A DNA stretch of 21,293 bases from CAYNFH01 sp964396385 (GCA_964396385.1 CAYNFH010000106.1:1-21293); one strand, 5' to 3'. Positions 12,671 to 20,549 are shown, counted from the first letter of the stretch. Translations and numbers: made by a program. The notes: a model not told the origin generated them from the sequence alone.

Positions 12671-14662
12671 CGCGTGCGGCACGTGGTCTCCGTCTGCGCG
12701 GATCGGGATGACCTGCTGCGCGGCTACGCGGAGCAGGCGGACGGCCTCTCCCAACCGCTGGCCGTGGGTCCCTGGAAGAACTCCTGCCAGCTTGACGACC
12801 CCATCACGGAAGAGCACCGTATTGCTCTGTCCGCCTACCTGGAAGCCGCCCTCCGCAACGAGCCCTACTGGCTGGTGGAGGCCCAGAGTCCGGACGATGA
12901 GGAGGCGGCCGCCAAGCTGGAGCAGGGCCTCACGGCCAAGGCGCGGCAGTGGAAGCTGCGGGAGCGGCTGTGGGATGTAGTTTGGAACGCCACGACGTAC
13001 CCTTTCGCCATCCTGTTCGCCTCCTGGCGCAGGGACATGGCCAAGCGCAGGTACCTGGCCTACGTGGATCCGGAGACCGGCCAGGACGTGGAGGAGGCGG
13101 AGATCGACCCCGGCAAGACGTACCGGCAGGAGCCGCGGGTGCAGGCGGTGCCGGTCTATGACGGGCCGGACCTGCGCGCGGTGAACCCCACGGACTTCTA
13201 CGTGTATCCGGTGGACTGCGATGACCTGGACCGGGCGCTGTGCATCATCGAGCGGCAGTACCTGACGGCGGAGGACCTGATGGACGGGGTGCGCCACCGC
13301 GGCTATGACAGGGACCGCGTGCTGGAGCTGCTGCGGCATGGTCCCTCCTGGATCGCGTCCGAGACGCTGCGGCAGAACGAGAACGAGCGGGACGGCACGG
13401 ACGACCAGAGCGTGGAGAACGGCTACTTTGAGTGCTACCGCGTGGTGGGCCGGTTCCCGCTGCTGTTCGGCGATGACAAGGAGCTGGAGACGCCGGAGCA
13501 TCTGCTGGATGAGGACTTCATGTGGGAGATGTGCCCGGACGCGGACATCGTGTTTAGGTCCGGCCCCTACCCGTACCCCATCCGCACCTACGTGCCGTTC
13601 CACATCCTCCGCAAGCCGGGCCGGCTGATGGGCAAGTGCGTGCCGAGCATCCTGGAGCCGCTGCAGGAGGAGGCCACGGCGAACCTGCGCTTTATCATCA
13701 ACTGCATGAACCTGATCTCCTCGCCGGTGCTGAAGGTGCCCGAGAAGTGGCTGGCGAAGCGGGCGGGCTGGCAGGCGGGGCCGGGGATGAAGCTGCCGTA
13801 CATGCAGTCCGCGGATGAGATCCAGGTGCTGCAGTGGGACAAGGGCGGCATCGAGGTCTCCAAGGGCACGCAGGCGGACCTGCGGATGCGTGCCAACGAG
13901 CTGATGTCTGCCCAGGGGACGGACAATGTGCAGGCGCAGGAGCCGCCCACGGCGACCCAGGTGACGGTGGTGGCGCAGGGCGCGGTGAATAAGCGAGACC
14001 TGTTTCTCCAGACGTTCCAGGAGGGAATGGAGCGGCTGGGGCAGGTGCTGACCATCCTGTGGCTGCAGCACATGAACCCGGATGGGGAGTCGCTGAAGAG
14101 CGGGAACGCGCGCATCGAGGTGACGCCGGCGGATCTGAACCGCAGCTTCCGGTTTATCGCTCACGCGAATACAGATGCGGCCAATCCGCAGCTCAGGCTG
14201 CAGAAGACTATCGCGGAGATCCAGCAGGTGCGGCAGAGCCCGCTCTACGCGCGGAAGGTGCAGGCCGGGGATCTCAGCATGGAGTACCACATGATGCGCC
14301 GGCTCCTGGAAGAGATGGGGGAGCGCGACATCGAGGGATGGATAGGCACGGAACCGGGCGCGGTGGATCCGTTTGTGGTGCTCCACACACTCATGGCGGG
14401 CCTGCAGCAGGCAGCTCAGAAGGGCGATATGGCGGCGGAGCAGCTCCTCCAGGCGGCACAGCAGGCGGTGCAACAGATGCAGTCACAGCAGCCGGCCCCC
14501 TCCCGGCCTTCGGCCACCCTTCCCCCGCTGGGGGGAGGGCCGGGGAGCGGCGTCTCGGTGGCTCCCAACCCGCATGATATGATGCCCGTCCAGGTGGGGC
14601 CGCAGGGCTTCGCGGCGGCGCCGCTGCCGGTGCCCGCTATCAACGGAAACGGGGTGAGCTGA
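12599..14662 (+). CDS. Phage portal protein, P22-like size class
   Basis: The protein is 687 aa from GTG 12599, the first good in-frame start after cassette E8; only a weak AAGG precedes it. The portal forms the ring through which DNA enters the head and to which the tail attaches. It begins with a helical, acidic part and contains AVNPTDFYVYPVDCDDLDRA, a typical portal segment for large podovirus-type portals. Then come RTYVPFHILRKPGRLMGKCV, SILEPLQEEATANLRFIINC and PTATQVTVVAQGAVNKRDLF. Residues about 590-640 are Gln/Ala-rich helix and the C-terminus is Pro/Gly-rich and disordered. It follows terminase once the cargo is discounted. Family call is from order, length and these segments. Confidence 0.85.
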   Translation: METLSVTLELDPELKERVEKTLLDRVRHVVSVCADRDDLLRGYAEQADGLSQPLAVGPWKNSCQLDDPITEEHRIALSAYLEAALRNEPYWLVEAQSPDDEEAAAKLEQGLTAKARQWKLRERLWDVVWNATTYPFAILFASWRRDMAKRRYLAYVDPETGQDVEEAEIDPGKTYRQEPRVQAVPVYDGPDLRAVNPTDFYVYPVDCDDLDRALCIIERQYLTAEDLMDGVRHRGYDRDRVLELLRHGPSWIASETLRQNENERDGTDDQSVENGYFECYRVVGRFPLLFGDDKELETPEHLLDEDFMWEMCPDADIVFRSGPYPYPIRTYVPFHILRKPGRLMGKCVPSILEPLQEEATANLRFIINCMNLISSPVLKVPEKWLAKRAGWQAGPGMKLPYMQSADEIQVLQWDKGGIEVSKGTQADLRMRANELMSAQGTDNVQAQEPPTATQVTVVAQGAVNKRDLFLQTFQEGMERLGQVLTILWLQHMNPDGESLKSGNARIEVTPADLNRSFRFIAHANTDAANPQLRLQKTIAEIQQVRQSPLYARKVQAGDLSMEYHMMRRLLEEMGERDIEGWIGTEPGAVDPFVVLHTLMAGLQQAAQKGDMAAEQLLQAAQQAVQQMQSQQPAPSRPSATLPPLGGGPGSGVSVAPNPHDMMPVQVGPQGFAAAPLPVPAINGNGVS

Positions 14663-14677
14663 AAGGAGCACCAGAGG

Positions 14678-14845
14678 ATGAGCGGGTCAGAGGATGCCGT
14701 GGAGACGGGTAACAACCCCGTCGACACAGAGGATGGCCAGGAAGAGCCTGTGCAGGAGGCAGCGCCGACCGCCGATGCCGTAACTGCGGCGACGGAGGGC
14801 GAGCCCATCTATGACGTGGGCCAGGCCGAAGACGCGGAGGGGTGA
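14678..14845 (+). CDS. Small acidic phage protein, 55 aa
   Basis: ATG 14678 has AAGGAG (14662-14667) upstream and lies 15 bp after the portal stop. The protein is strongly acidic (MSGSEDAVETG, QEEPVQEAA, VGQAEDAEG), has only one aromatic residue and no basic cluster, and is probably disordered. Its position between portal and scaffold genes suggests a head-assembly accessory. No family recognised. Confidence 0.55.
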   Translation: MSGSEDAVETGNNPVDTEDGQEEPVQEAAPTADAVTAATEGEPIYDVGQAEDAEG

Positions 14846-14851
14846 GCCAGA

Positions 14852-15175
14852 GTGGAAATTGAGCGGCCGCAGATCAACTGGGCGCGACTGGTGGGCTCGG
14901 AGGTGTGGCAGCAGGAGATCGTGCCGATGCTCAATGAGCTCCGGCGCGCCGCGATGGAGGCGGCGGTGCTGCTGCCGGAGGGCGAGCAGTCCATTGCGCG
15001 CAAGGCGGAGGCCCGGGCCTATGAGCGCATTCTGACGCTGCCGCAGCAGGAACTGGAAGCGGCCCGTCTGGAGCGAGAACAGGCGCAGGCGGAAGAGAGG
15101 GAGGACGATGGACGAAGACGTACTGCAATCGGCTGGCTCCGCAGGAGGCCCAGAGACGCCGCTTCCGGCGGATGA
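14852..15175 (+). CDS. Helical phage protein, 107 aa
   Basis: GTG 14852 begins six bases after the preceding stop, with GGAGGGG upstream. The sequence is helical: EIERPQINWARLVGSEVWQQ, then IVPMLNELRRAAMEAAVLLP and a charged coiled coil ELEAARLEREQAQAEERED. The last 22 residues overlap the start of the next gene and are Arg-rich. It may be a head-assembly chaperone or an internal protein. No known family. Confidence 0.6.
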   Translation: MEIERPQINWARLVGSEVWQQEIVPMLNELRRAAMEAAVLLPEGEQSIARKAEARAYERILTLPQQELEAARLEREQAQAEEREDDGRRRTAIGWLRRRPRDAASGG

Positions 15176-16031
15176 CTCGGACACCTCCGGCTGGCCGGAC
15201 GGATATGAAGAGGACGGAGGACGGGAGACGGAGGAAGGGGTCGAGAGTCTAGAAGCGAGAGTCGAGAGACCGGATTCCAGAGGGCCCAGTGTCGAGAGTC
15301 CAGAATCGAGAGCCGAAGGACCGGCTTCTGGAGTCGCCGCGTCTCCCCTCCAGGCCCCGGAACCGCTGCCGTTTGCGACGGACCTGTTTACGCCGCAGGA
15401 GTGGGACCAGCTCCGGCGGTGGGAGGACAGCTCGGATCCGCAGGAGCGGCTTCGGGCCCAGGTGGAGGTAAACCGGCGGGTGGCGCGGGCGGAGCTGCAG
15501 GGGATGCTGGCGGCTCAGTCTCAGTTCGGCCACATTCCTGCGCAGGCGCTCACCGTCTACCAGCGGGACATGCAGTACTACCTGGCGCACGTGGATCCGA
15601 CGCGGCGGGGCACCAGGCAGGCGGTGGATGAGGCGCTATCCTTTGCCATCCACCGCCGGGCGGAGAAGAACGGGTTCGGCGCGTACTCGGAGGCAGCGCA
15701 ACTCCTGGCCAGTGGTCAGTCGCCAGTAGTCAGTGGTCAGTCGTCAGTCGTCGGTAGTCAGTCGGCAGGCAGCAGGCAGCAGGAGGCAGGCGGCGGGCGA
15801 TCGGGCGAATCCGGAATCCGCTCTCACGACTCACGACTTACGACTCACGACTCTGGAGCCGCGCAGCCGCTGCCGGCCGGGCAGCAGATGACTCGCCCGC
15901 ACGGAGCCGGACCGGCGGAGCAGGGCCGCAGGCCTCGGGGAGACCACGACCTCAGGAAGTTCGCGGAGGCCACCGGACTGCCGCTTGACCTGGTGGGCGC
16001 GGCGGCAGTGGACCTGGGGTTTGGGAGATAG
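15108..16031 (+). CDS. Probable scaffold or internal head protein with two in-frame cassettes
   Basis: ATG 15108 has GGGAGG upstream; 307 aa. The first 30 residues are acidic. Residues about 35-80 derive from cassette E9 (EGVESLEARVERPDSR). Residues 88-195 look like the real domain: FATDLFTPQEWDQLRRWEDS, QVEVNRRVARAELQGMLAAQ, YQRDMQYYLAHVDPTRRGTR. Residues about 200-250 derive from cassette E10 (GQSPVVSGQSSVVGSQSA, SHDSRLTTHDS). The tail has RKFAEATGLPLDLVGAAAVD. An acidic, helical protein between portal and capsid fits a scaffold. The stop TAG lies within the first unit of cassette E11. Function is inferred from position. Confidence 0.6.
   Translation: MDEDVLQSAGSAGGPETPLPADDSDTSGWPDGYEEDGGRETEEGVESLEARVERPDSRGPSVESPESRAEGPASGVAASPLQAPEPLPFATDLFTPQEWDQLRRWEDSSDPQERLRAQVEVNRRVARAELQGMLAAQSQFGHIPAQALTVYQRDMQYYLAHVDPTRRGTRQAVDEALSFAIHRRAEKNGFGAYSEAAQLLASGQSPVVSGQSSVVGSQSAGSRQQEAGGGRSGESGIRSHDSRLTTHDSGAAQPLPAGQQMTRPHGAGPAEQGRRPRGDHDLRKFAEATGLPLDLVGAAAVDLGFGR
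15204..15345. repeat. Cassette E9, in frame inside probable scaffold gene
   Basis: Units GAGGACG/GAGACGG and then GTCGAGA/GAGAGTC on a 7-nt period, a core CCGGATTCC at 15270-15278, then a second series (GTCGAGAGTCCAGAATCGAG). Unlike most members the right side repeats the same purine-rich strand rather than its complement. The reading frame stays open. Confidence 0.65.
15708..15855. repeat. Cassette E10, in frame inside probable scaffold gene
   Basis: The left arm has eleven or so 7-nt units moving from GGTCAGT/AGTCAGT to CAGCAGG. The core CCGGAATCCG is at 15811-15820. The right arm has CACGACT and TACGACT units identical in type to those of E6. It adds about 50 residues to the protein. Confidence 0.8.
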
Positions 16032-16115
16032 GTGATGGGGGAAAGTTGAAGGATGAAGGATGAAGGATGAATCCCGATTCCGGCCATCAGCCATCAACCA
16101 TCAACCATCACCTAT
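16028..16115. repeat. Cassette E11: GAAGGAT / CCATCAA arms with perfect ends
   Basis: The outer ends ATAGGTGATGG (16028-16038) and CCATCACCTAT (16105-16115) are exact reverse complements. The left arm has GAAGGAT units, the core CGATTCCGG is at 16075-16083, and the right arm has GCCATCA/ACCATCA units. The left end contains the TAG stop of the preceding gene. Confidence 0.85.
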
Positions 16116-16134
16116 TGGCTCAAGTGAGGATTGA

Positions 16135-16323
16135 ATGGAAGCACGAGTGATACCACCGGCGCCGGTGAAGCCGCAAGAGCGGTTGGCGGAGCCGGTGACC
16201 GAGGCGGAGCGTAAGTTCTGGCTGGATGTACGGCAGTCCCGAATCATGGAAATAGCGGCCATCGAGCGGCGGCTGGGACACAATCCGCGCGTCTGCCCGC
16301 ACTGCGGGGAGAGGGTGAGGTAA
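16135..16323 (+). CDS. Small phage protein with C-terminal CxxC, 62 aa
   Basis: ATG 16135 has a close GAGGA upstream and lies just after cassette E11. A Pro-rich start (VIPPAPVKPQERL) leads to a helix (EAERKFWLDVRQSRIMEIAA) and an end RVCPHCGERVR. This half zinc knuckle may complete a site by dimerisation. It stands in the head gene cluster; no family recognised. Confidence 0.55.
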   Translation: MEARVIPPAPVKPQERLAEPVTEAERKFWLDVRQSRIMEIAAIERRLGHNPRVCPHCGERVR

Positions 16324-16324
16324 G

Positions 16325-16411
16325 ACGGGTGGGGCGACGCGGCGAGCGGGCGAGGGGGCGACTCCAGATCCAGGCCGAACGCCTGTACGCCCGAACGCCC
16401 GATTTGGGTCC
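16325..16411. repeat. Cassette E12: 8-nt arms, degenerate core
   Basis: The left arm has CGACGCGG, CGAGCGGG and CGAGGGGG units and the right arm has CGAACGCC and TGTACGCC units, both on an 8-nt period. The middle is CTCCAGATCCAGG, so the usual core is lost. It begins at the preceding stop codon. Confidence 0.6.
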
Positions 16412-16438
16412 TGGTACCCATTAGGAGAATAACTGTAA

Positions 16439-17191
16439 ATGTCGGCAGGCACATTGAAGGGCATCGCAGACACGAGGGACACCCGAGAGTCGCGGGAGCT
16501 GGACAGACCGCACCAGGCGCAGCCGCTGCTTACGAATGGCCAGACGAATGAGCGGCTGCCCTCCGGAGCGGACCGGACCTATCTGGGGCCGGAGACGCGC
16601 AAGCGGCTGGGCATCCGGGATGAGGAGGCGGTCCGGTGGGTGCTGGACACGAGCAATACCGCCTGGGCGCAGCACGTGTCCGAGGATCGGGTGGCGGACG
16701 CGATGGACGGTGAAGCGGGCGCGAGGCTGGTGGAGAGCAATGGGAAGCCGGTCCGCCTGCGGGACTGCGTGCTGATGGCCTTCCCAAAGGCGCATGAAGA
16801 GGCGTACCTGGCCCGGCAGCAGGAAGACGTGAAGGAGTACATCCGCGAGCAGGAGCTGGCGGACCATCCGGATTCCTACAAGCCGCGCAATCAGCAGGAC
16901 ATGGAGGAGATCCGGGACCGCAACACCCAGACGCTGACGGAAGCCGGCATTATCGGCCCGAACAGCCCCACCCACGGCAAGCCGCTGGCGGTGGCGATGC
17001 AGATGTACTCGAAGGAAGAGATCGCGGCGGAGGCGGCACGGTACCGGAGCCAGGGGCGCAGCACCCCGCAGCACGTGAGCGAGGCCAGGGCGGAGGCCGC
17101 TGAACGGGCTTCGGCGGCTACCGGGGGCCGCAAATCCTTCGCGATCGGGGCGAGTTTCGATAAGCAGGGGAAGCTCGTAAGAGCGGGATGA
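16439..17191 (+). CDS. Phage head-region protein, 250 aa, unknown
   Basis: ATG 16439 lies behind AGGAG about ten bases upstream. The protein is hydrophilic and rich in Arg, Glu and Ala, with no membrane helix. Recognisable stretches are TYLGPETRKRLGIRDEEAVR, FPKAHEEAYLARQQEDVKEY, GIIGPNSPTHGKPLAVAMQM, and a Lys/Arg-containing C-terminal end RKSFAIGASFDKQGKLVRAG. The helical middle and disordered ends would suit a capsid-associated or internal virion protein. Its TGA stop (17189-17191) lies within the first unit of cassette E13. No family recognised. Confidence 0.6.
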   Translation: MSAGTLKGIADTRDTRESRELDRPHQAQPLLTNGQTNERLPSGADRTYLGPETRKRLGIRDEEAVRWVLDTSNTAWAQHVSEDRVADAMDGEAGARLVESNGKPVRLRDCVLMAFPKAHEEAYLARQQEDVKEYIREQELADHPDSYKPRNQQDMEEIRDRNTQTLTEAGIIGPNSPTHGKPLAVAMQMYSKEEIAAEAARYRSQGRSTPQHVSEARAEAAERASAATGGRKSFAIGASFDKQGKLVRAG

Positions 17192-17256
17192 GGGATGAAG
17201 GATGAAGGATGAATCCGGATTCCGGGATACATCCTACATCTGCCATCCGCCATCAG
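17182..17256. repeat. Cassette E13: GGATGAA arms around CCGGATTCCGG
   Basis: The left arm GGATGAGGGATGAAGGATGA is 7-nt periodic. The core CCGGATTCCGG is at 17215-17225 and the right arm has ACATCCT/ACATCTG/CCATCCG units. The left arm includes the TGA of the preceding gene. Confidence 0.85.
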
Positions 17257-17287
17257 AAATCGGTTCAATCGGTTAGCTGAAGTACAT

Positions 17288-17324
17288 GCGACCGGACCTC
17301 ATAAGGGGTCCGGTCGCGCTGTGT
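17288..17324 (+). terminator. Perfect 11-bp hairpin ahead of head genes
   Basis: GCGACCGGACC (17288-17298) pairs with GGTCCGGTCGC (17307-17317) around TCATAAGG, followed by GCTGTGTTT. The AAGGAG of the next gene starts only 9 bases later. It can act as a weak terminator, or as an mRNA-protecting or processing hairpin at the 5' end of the capsid message. Confidence 0.6.
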
Positions 17325-17341
17325 TTAAGGAGCAAAACGCT

Positions 17342-18043
17342 ATGCCTGGGTTCCGGGTGTACAGCAGCGAGAAGATGCTGGCTCCCAACGAACACCCGAG
17401 TGGGGTGGTGGGGATCAGCCAGACGATCTTCGCAGGGGATCCGGTGGTGATGACCAACAAGGCCTCCATCGCCACCCTCAACAGTGTGAACATGCCGTCG
17501 TTCCGCTCGCTCTTGCAGGCGGACATAACGGCGCTCTACAAGGAAGGCACGGCCGTGGTTGGCATTACGGGGGTGGCGGCGCACAGCGTCAAGACCGATG
17601 CGAACGCCATTGCCTCTTCCCAGCCGCCAACGGTAGTCACTACGGCAGGACCGATACCTATCTACCCGGCGCCGTCCGTCTCCTCCGTGCTGGAGCCGGA
17701 GTACACACAGGGCCGCGCGCGGATGCGGGTGCAGCTTTTCGACCAGAACAGCATCATAGGCGGCTGGCTCTGGGAAAACACCACCATTACGGACGCCCTG
17801 GTGGGGACCCGCGTGGGCATCCTCATCTCCACTATCGGCGGCGTGCCCTTCTACTTCTGGAGCACGGGCGCAGCCACCACCATCGGCGTGATCGCTCGTG
17901 TCAACCAGCAGGACCCGATGTACAACCAGGCCGCAGCCGCCAACACCCAGAACACCACGCACAATCCGCGCGGCGAGGTGCTGGTGAACGTGGACCCGGC
18001 GTATCAGCAGTTCTACACCAACCAGGTGTACGCCACCAACTAG
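17342..18043 (+). CDS. Probable head decoration or stabilisation protein, 233 aa
   Basis: ATG 17342 (MPGFRVYSSEKM) is chosen over an upstream GTG because AAGGAG (17327-17332) is correctly placed for it. The protein is rich in Thr, Val, Ala and Gly and beta-strand-like: TIFAGDPVVMTNKASIATLN, GTAVVGITGVAAHSV, TTAGPIPIYPAPSVSSVLEP, GGVPFYFWSTGAATTIGVIA. It lies 12 bp upstream of the major capsid gene. This composition and place suit a capsid decoration or stabilising protein. No definite family match. Confidence 0.5.
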   Translation: MPGFRVYSSEKMLAPNEHPSGVVGISQTIFAGDPVVMTNKASIATLNSVNMPSFRSLLQADITALYKEGTAVVGITGVAAHSVKTDANAIASSQPPTVVTTAGPIPIYPAPSVSSVLEPEYTQGRARMRVQLFDQNSIIGGWLWENTTITDALVGTRVGILISTIGGVPFYFWSTGAATTIGVIARVNQQDPMYNQAAAANTQNTTHNPRGEVLVNVDPAYQQFYTNQVYATN

Positions 18044-18055
18044 GAGGGCTGGACA

Positions 18056-19003
18056 GTGGCAACAACCGACATTGCGGCCCTGTTAGGACGGGGCCTGGAA
18101 GACAACTTCCTGATGGAGTACAAGACGCGGGCCATTCAGGCGCGCGATCTGTTCCACGTAGACAAGACCGGCGGGCGGTACGTGGACCTGCAGGGCTGGA
18201 TAGGGTACGGGGCGCCGCAGTCCCGTCGGCCGGGCGGCACTGTGCAGCAGGATTCCATCAAGCCGAACTTCCCCAAGCGCATCGTGATGGTCGGCTACTC
18301 CCTGGGCGACGTGATCGCCGAAGAGGACGTGATGGACGACCAGTACGGAATGCTGGTGCGCTGGGCCTCCGGCCGGGGCGGCGCCATGGCCGTAAGCTAC
18401 GTGACGCTTCAGGAGCGTGTGGCGGCGGACTTCTTTGCCACCCTGGGCTTTGGTACCGCGCCGGTGCAGGGCTTTGCGGACGGGCAGCCGCTGTTCAGCA
18501 CGGCGCACCCCATCTCCGCAGCGAACTCCGCCATCACGGCGTCCAACCGTCCGTCCACGGACATCGACCTCTCCATGGCGGCGCTTCAGGCGGCGCGGGC
18601 GAACCTGGACCAGCAGCTCGCCCCGAATAACTACACGGTGATCGCCAACCAGATCCGGAAACTGGTGGTGAACCCGAACCTGCTGGACATTGCCCTGCAG
18701 CTTGCGAAGGGCGATTTGGAGCGGGGCACCGGCGATCTGAATATGAACGTGCTCAAGAACTACAAGATCGACGTGGTGGCGTGGCCCTATTTCCGCAAGA
18801 CGGGCGCGACTTCCGCGACGGGCTCTTGGAACGCGTGGTTCTGCGAGGGTGAGACGCACTACCTCTGCTGGTATGACCGTGAGCAGGTGAGCTTCCAGAA
18901 CGACAAGGACATCAACACGCGGTCGCTGGTGTTCACCTCGCACATCCGGTTTGGGCTGGGCGCCGAAGATTGGAGGGGGACCTACGGATCGGCTGGCTCT
19001 TAG
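18056..19003 (+). CDS. Major capsid protein, HK97-fold type
   Basis: GTG 18056 has GGAGGG eight bases before it; 315 aa. The protein forms the shell of the phage head. It has an N-terminal helical part (LGRGLEDNFLMEYKTRAIQA) and an early strand segment GGRYVDLQGWIGYG. Next come VMVGYSLGDVIAEEDVMDDQ, the helix ERVAADFFATLGFG, and the segment DGQPLFSTAHP (residues 142-152), which is frequent in Mu gpT-like and related HK97-fold capsid proteins. The end has SLVFTSHIRFGLGAEDWRG. There is no cleaved prodomain visible. The order portal, scaffold, decoration and capsid supports the call. Confidence 0.85.
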   Translation: MATTDIAALLGRGLEDNFLMEYKTRAIQARDLFHVDKTGGRYVDLQGWIGYGAPQSRRPGGTVQQDSIKPNFPKRIVMVGYSLGDVIAEEDVMDDQYGMLVRWASGRGGAMAVSYVTLQERVAADFFATLGFGTAPVQGFADGQPLFSTAHPISAANSAITASNRPSTDIDLSMAALQAARANLDQQLAPNNYTVIANQIRKLVVNPNLLDIALQLAKGDLERGTGDLNMNVLKNYKIDVVAWPYFRKTGATSATGSWNAWFCEGETHYLCWYDREQVSFQNDKDINTRSLVFTSHIRFGLGAEDWRGTYGSAGS

Positions 19004-19004
19004 G

Positions 19005-19033
19005 TTGACAAATCTCACCAATCTTGTTACCCT
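19005..19033 (+). promoter_or_regulatory. Possible promoter ahead of endonuclease gene
   Basis: TTGACA lies at 19005-19010, two bases after the capsid stop. At 17 bp the -10 would be TTACCC (19028-19033), which is poor. The region is locally AT-rich. It may give the inserted endonuclease gene its own expression. Confidence 0.3.
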
Positions 19034-19060
19034 CCAGCAGTACGGACGGAGGGTAGCCAG

Positions 19061-19671
19061 ATGCCGCACAAAGACCCGGAGGCTAGGCGGGCATATTGCC
19101 GCGCTCATTACGCAAAGCTGAAGGATGAAGACCCTGAGCGGATTGCGAAGTTGCTTCAGAAGCAGTCAGAGCGATATAAGCGCAAGTACGCTGAAGACGA
19201 GGTGTACCGCGAGAAGCGAAAGGCCATGTTCAAGCGTTGGTACGAGCGCTTTGGCTGTGAGAATGCCCGCGAACGGAAGGGCTACATTCCGTGGGAGGAA
19301 TGGGAGAAGCAGCAGGCAGANNNNNNNNNNGCCGCACTTCAGCGGAGCGTATGCGGGAATGGTGCAAGACACCAAAAGGGCAACGCTACAAGGTAGCGCA
19401 GACCATCAAGAAGCGGTGCGGCCTGAGTATTGATGACTATGACCGCATCTACGACGAGCAGTCCGGACGGTGCTTGATCTGCGGTGCGCAGAAGCCGCGT
19501 TACACGAAGGACAGGCTGGTGGTTGACCACTGCCACACTACGGGCCGGTTTAGGGGCCTGCTGTGCGGCAAATGCAACATTGCCATCGGCCTATTCGGAG
19601 AAAACGAGATGATCACGCAGAACGCAATTGAATACCTCCGCGAGCGCTGTTCACTCGCGACCGGGAGCTGA
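19061..19671 (+). CDS. Endonuclease VII-like (HNH/beta-beta-alpha-Me) protein, split by assembly gap
   Basis: ATG 19061 lies behind GGAGGG. The N-terminal part is a charged helix with many Lys, Arg and Tyr (RAYCRAHYAKLKDED, SERYKRKYAEDEVYREKRK). Ten Ns at 19321-19330 change the frame. Beyond them RTSAERMREWCKTPKGQRYK leads to the nuclease domain: CLICG, LVVDHCHTTGRFRGLLC, GKCNIAIGLFGENE. DHCH supplies catalytic histidines and the CxxC pairs bind zinc, as in T4 endonuclease VII. Such genes occur as free-standing homing-type nucleases in phage structural clusters. It breaks the capsid operon, and the cassette E14 follows it. Confidence 0.85.
19321..19330. other. Assembly gap of unknown true length
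   Basis: Ten Ns within the endonuclease gene. The two coding parts are in different frames, so the true gap must have a length that leaves remainder 2 on division by 3 if the gene is intact. Confidence 0.9.
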
Positions 19672-19673
19672 GT

Positions 19674-19760
19674 TAATGAGTGATGTCTGAGGGCTGATGG
19701 CTGATGTACCCCGAATCCGGATTACATCCGCGTTCAGCCATCCGACATCCGACATTAGTT
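19674..19760. repeat. Cassette E14: GGCTGAT / ACATCCG arms
   Basis: The left arm has GAGTGAT, GGCTGAT and GGCTGAT units. The core CCGAATCCGG is at 19711-19720. The right arm has TCAGCCA and two CCGACAT units. It begins directly after the endonuclease stop and ends before the GGGAG of the next gene. Confidence 0.75.
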
Positions 19761-19775
19761 CGAGGGAGATAGACA

Positions 19776-20429
19776 ATGGGCAATGTATACGGCGCCGCCG
19801 GCGGGACCACGAGCCTGCCGAAGCAGCGCAGTCCATACAGCCACGGTCTCGGGAACCTTTGTGGAAACGAAGTCCTGCAGATTCAGGGCATCAATGCATC
19901 CATCGGGGCGAGTGCCGCGCTCACGACCTCGCAGGGGTTCTGCATTGTGCCGTTCCCCTACTTCTGGCTGTGGGACGTTGTGGTCTGCTGTACGGCCACG
20001 GGAAACGTGGCGGGCGAGCAGAGCATCGACATCTATAACACACTGGCCGCGGGCACCAGCGCCAACAGCTACCTGTACCGGGGCGGTGGACCGAATGGAA
20101 CGCTGACCGGCGCGATCCCGTTGGGACAGAACGTTTCAGCGCTGCAGTTCTACTCGGCCCGGTTCCCTTCGGCGCAGCAGCAGACGGCGGGACAGGCGTA
20201 CGGCCTCACGGCGGCGCAGAGCCAGAACGCGGTGTACAAGCTGGCGAATGACGCCGTTCTCAATGCCGGCAAGGGCGGGGCGAACTTCAAGGCGTGGAGC
20301 AACACCTACATCTACCCGCAGGGGACCATCTTCTCCGCGCGGGCGCTGACGCCCGCCCTGGGGAGCATCACCAACCTGCAGGTCTACATCATCGGCGTGG
20401 GGTCCGACGTGCCATTTGACGGCACGTAG
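19776..20429 (+). CDS. Unknown virion protein, 217 aa
   Basis: ATG 19776 has GGGAG upstream. The protein is small-residue-rich (Ala, Gly, Ser, Thr) and beta-like: INASIGASAALTTSQGFCIV, PFPYFWLWDVVVCCTATGNV, AGEQSIDIYNTLAAGTSANS, TNLQVYIIGVGSDVPFDGT. There is no charge cluster. One hydrophobic stretch, FCIVPFPYFWLWDVVVCC, is probably a buried strand pair rather than a membrane helix. Placed after the capsid, it may be a head-decoration or fibre-like protein. No family recognised. Confidence 0.6.
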   Translation: MGNVYGAAGGTTSLPKQRSPYSHGLGNLCGNEVLQIQGINASIGASAALTTSQGFCIVPFPYFWLWDVVVCCTATGNVAGEQSIDIYNTLAAGTSANSYLYRGGGPNGTLTGAIPLGQNVSALQFYSARFPSAQQQTAGQAYGLTAAQSQNAVYKLANDAVLNAGKGGANFKAWSNTYIYPQGTIFSARALTPALGSITNLQVYIIGVGSDVPFDGT

Positions 20430-20441
20430 AAAGGTTCCGAT

Positions 20442-20549
20442 ATGAGCAGCATACCGGCAACGTCTAAGCCTCCCAAGCCGATACAAATTCCGCTAGCGAA
20501 GGGTGGCGGCAAGAGCGTCAAGAAGCCCAAGGGCGGCAAGAAGAAGTAG
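20442..20549 (+). CDS. Very small basic protein, 35 aa
   Basis: ATG 20442 lies 12 bases after the preceding stop with GAAAGG upstream. The sequence is Pro-rich then Lys/Gly-rich (SKPPKPIQIPLAK, GGGKSVKKPKGGKKK). It is strongly basic and may bind DNA or the capsid interior. Its stop TAG is followed directly by the ATG of the next gene. Confidence 0.5.
   Translation: MSSIPATSKPPKPIQIPLAKGGGKSVKKPKGGKKK

Noticed and set aside
12608..14473. 621-codon open frame on the minus strand opposite the portal gene
   Set aside because: It mirrors the codon bias of the GC-rich portal gene, has no family features and no start signal; it is an antisense shadow. The same applies to long minus frames at 9029-10507, 18083-19108 and 6177-7235.
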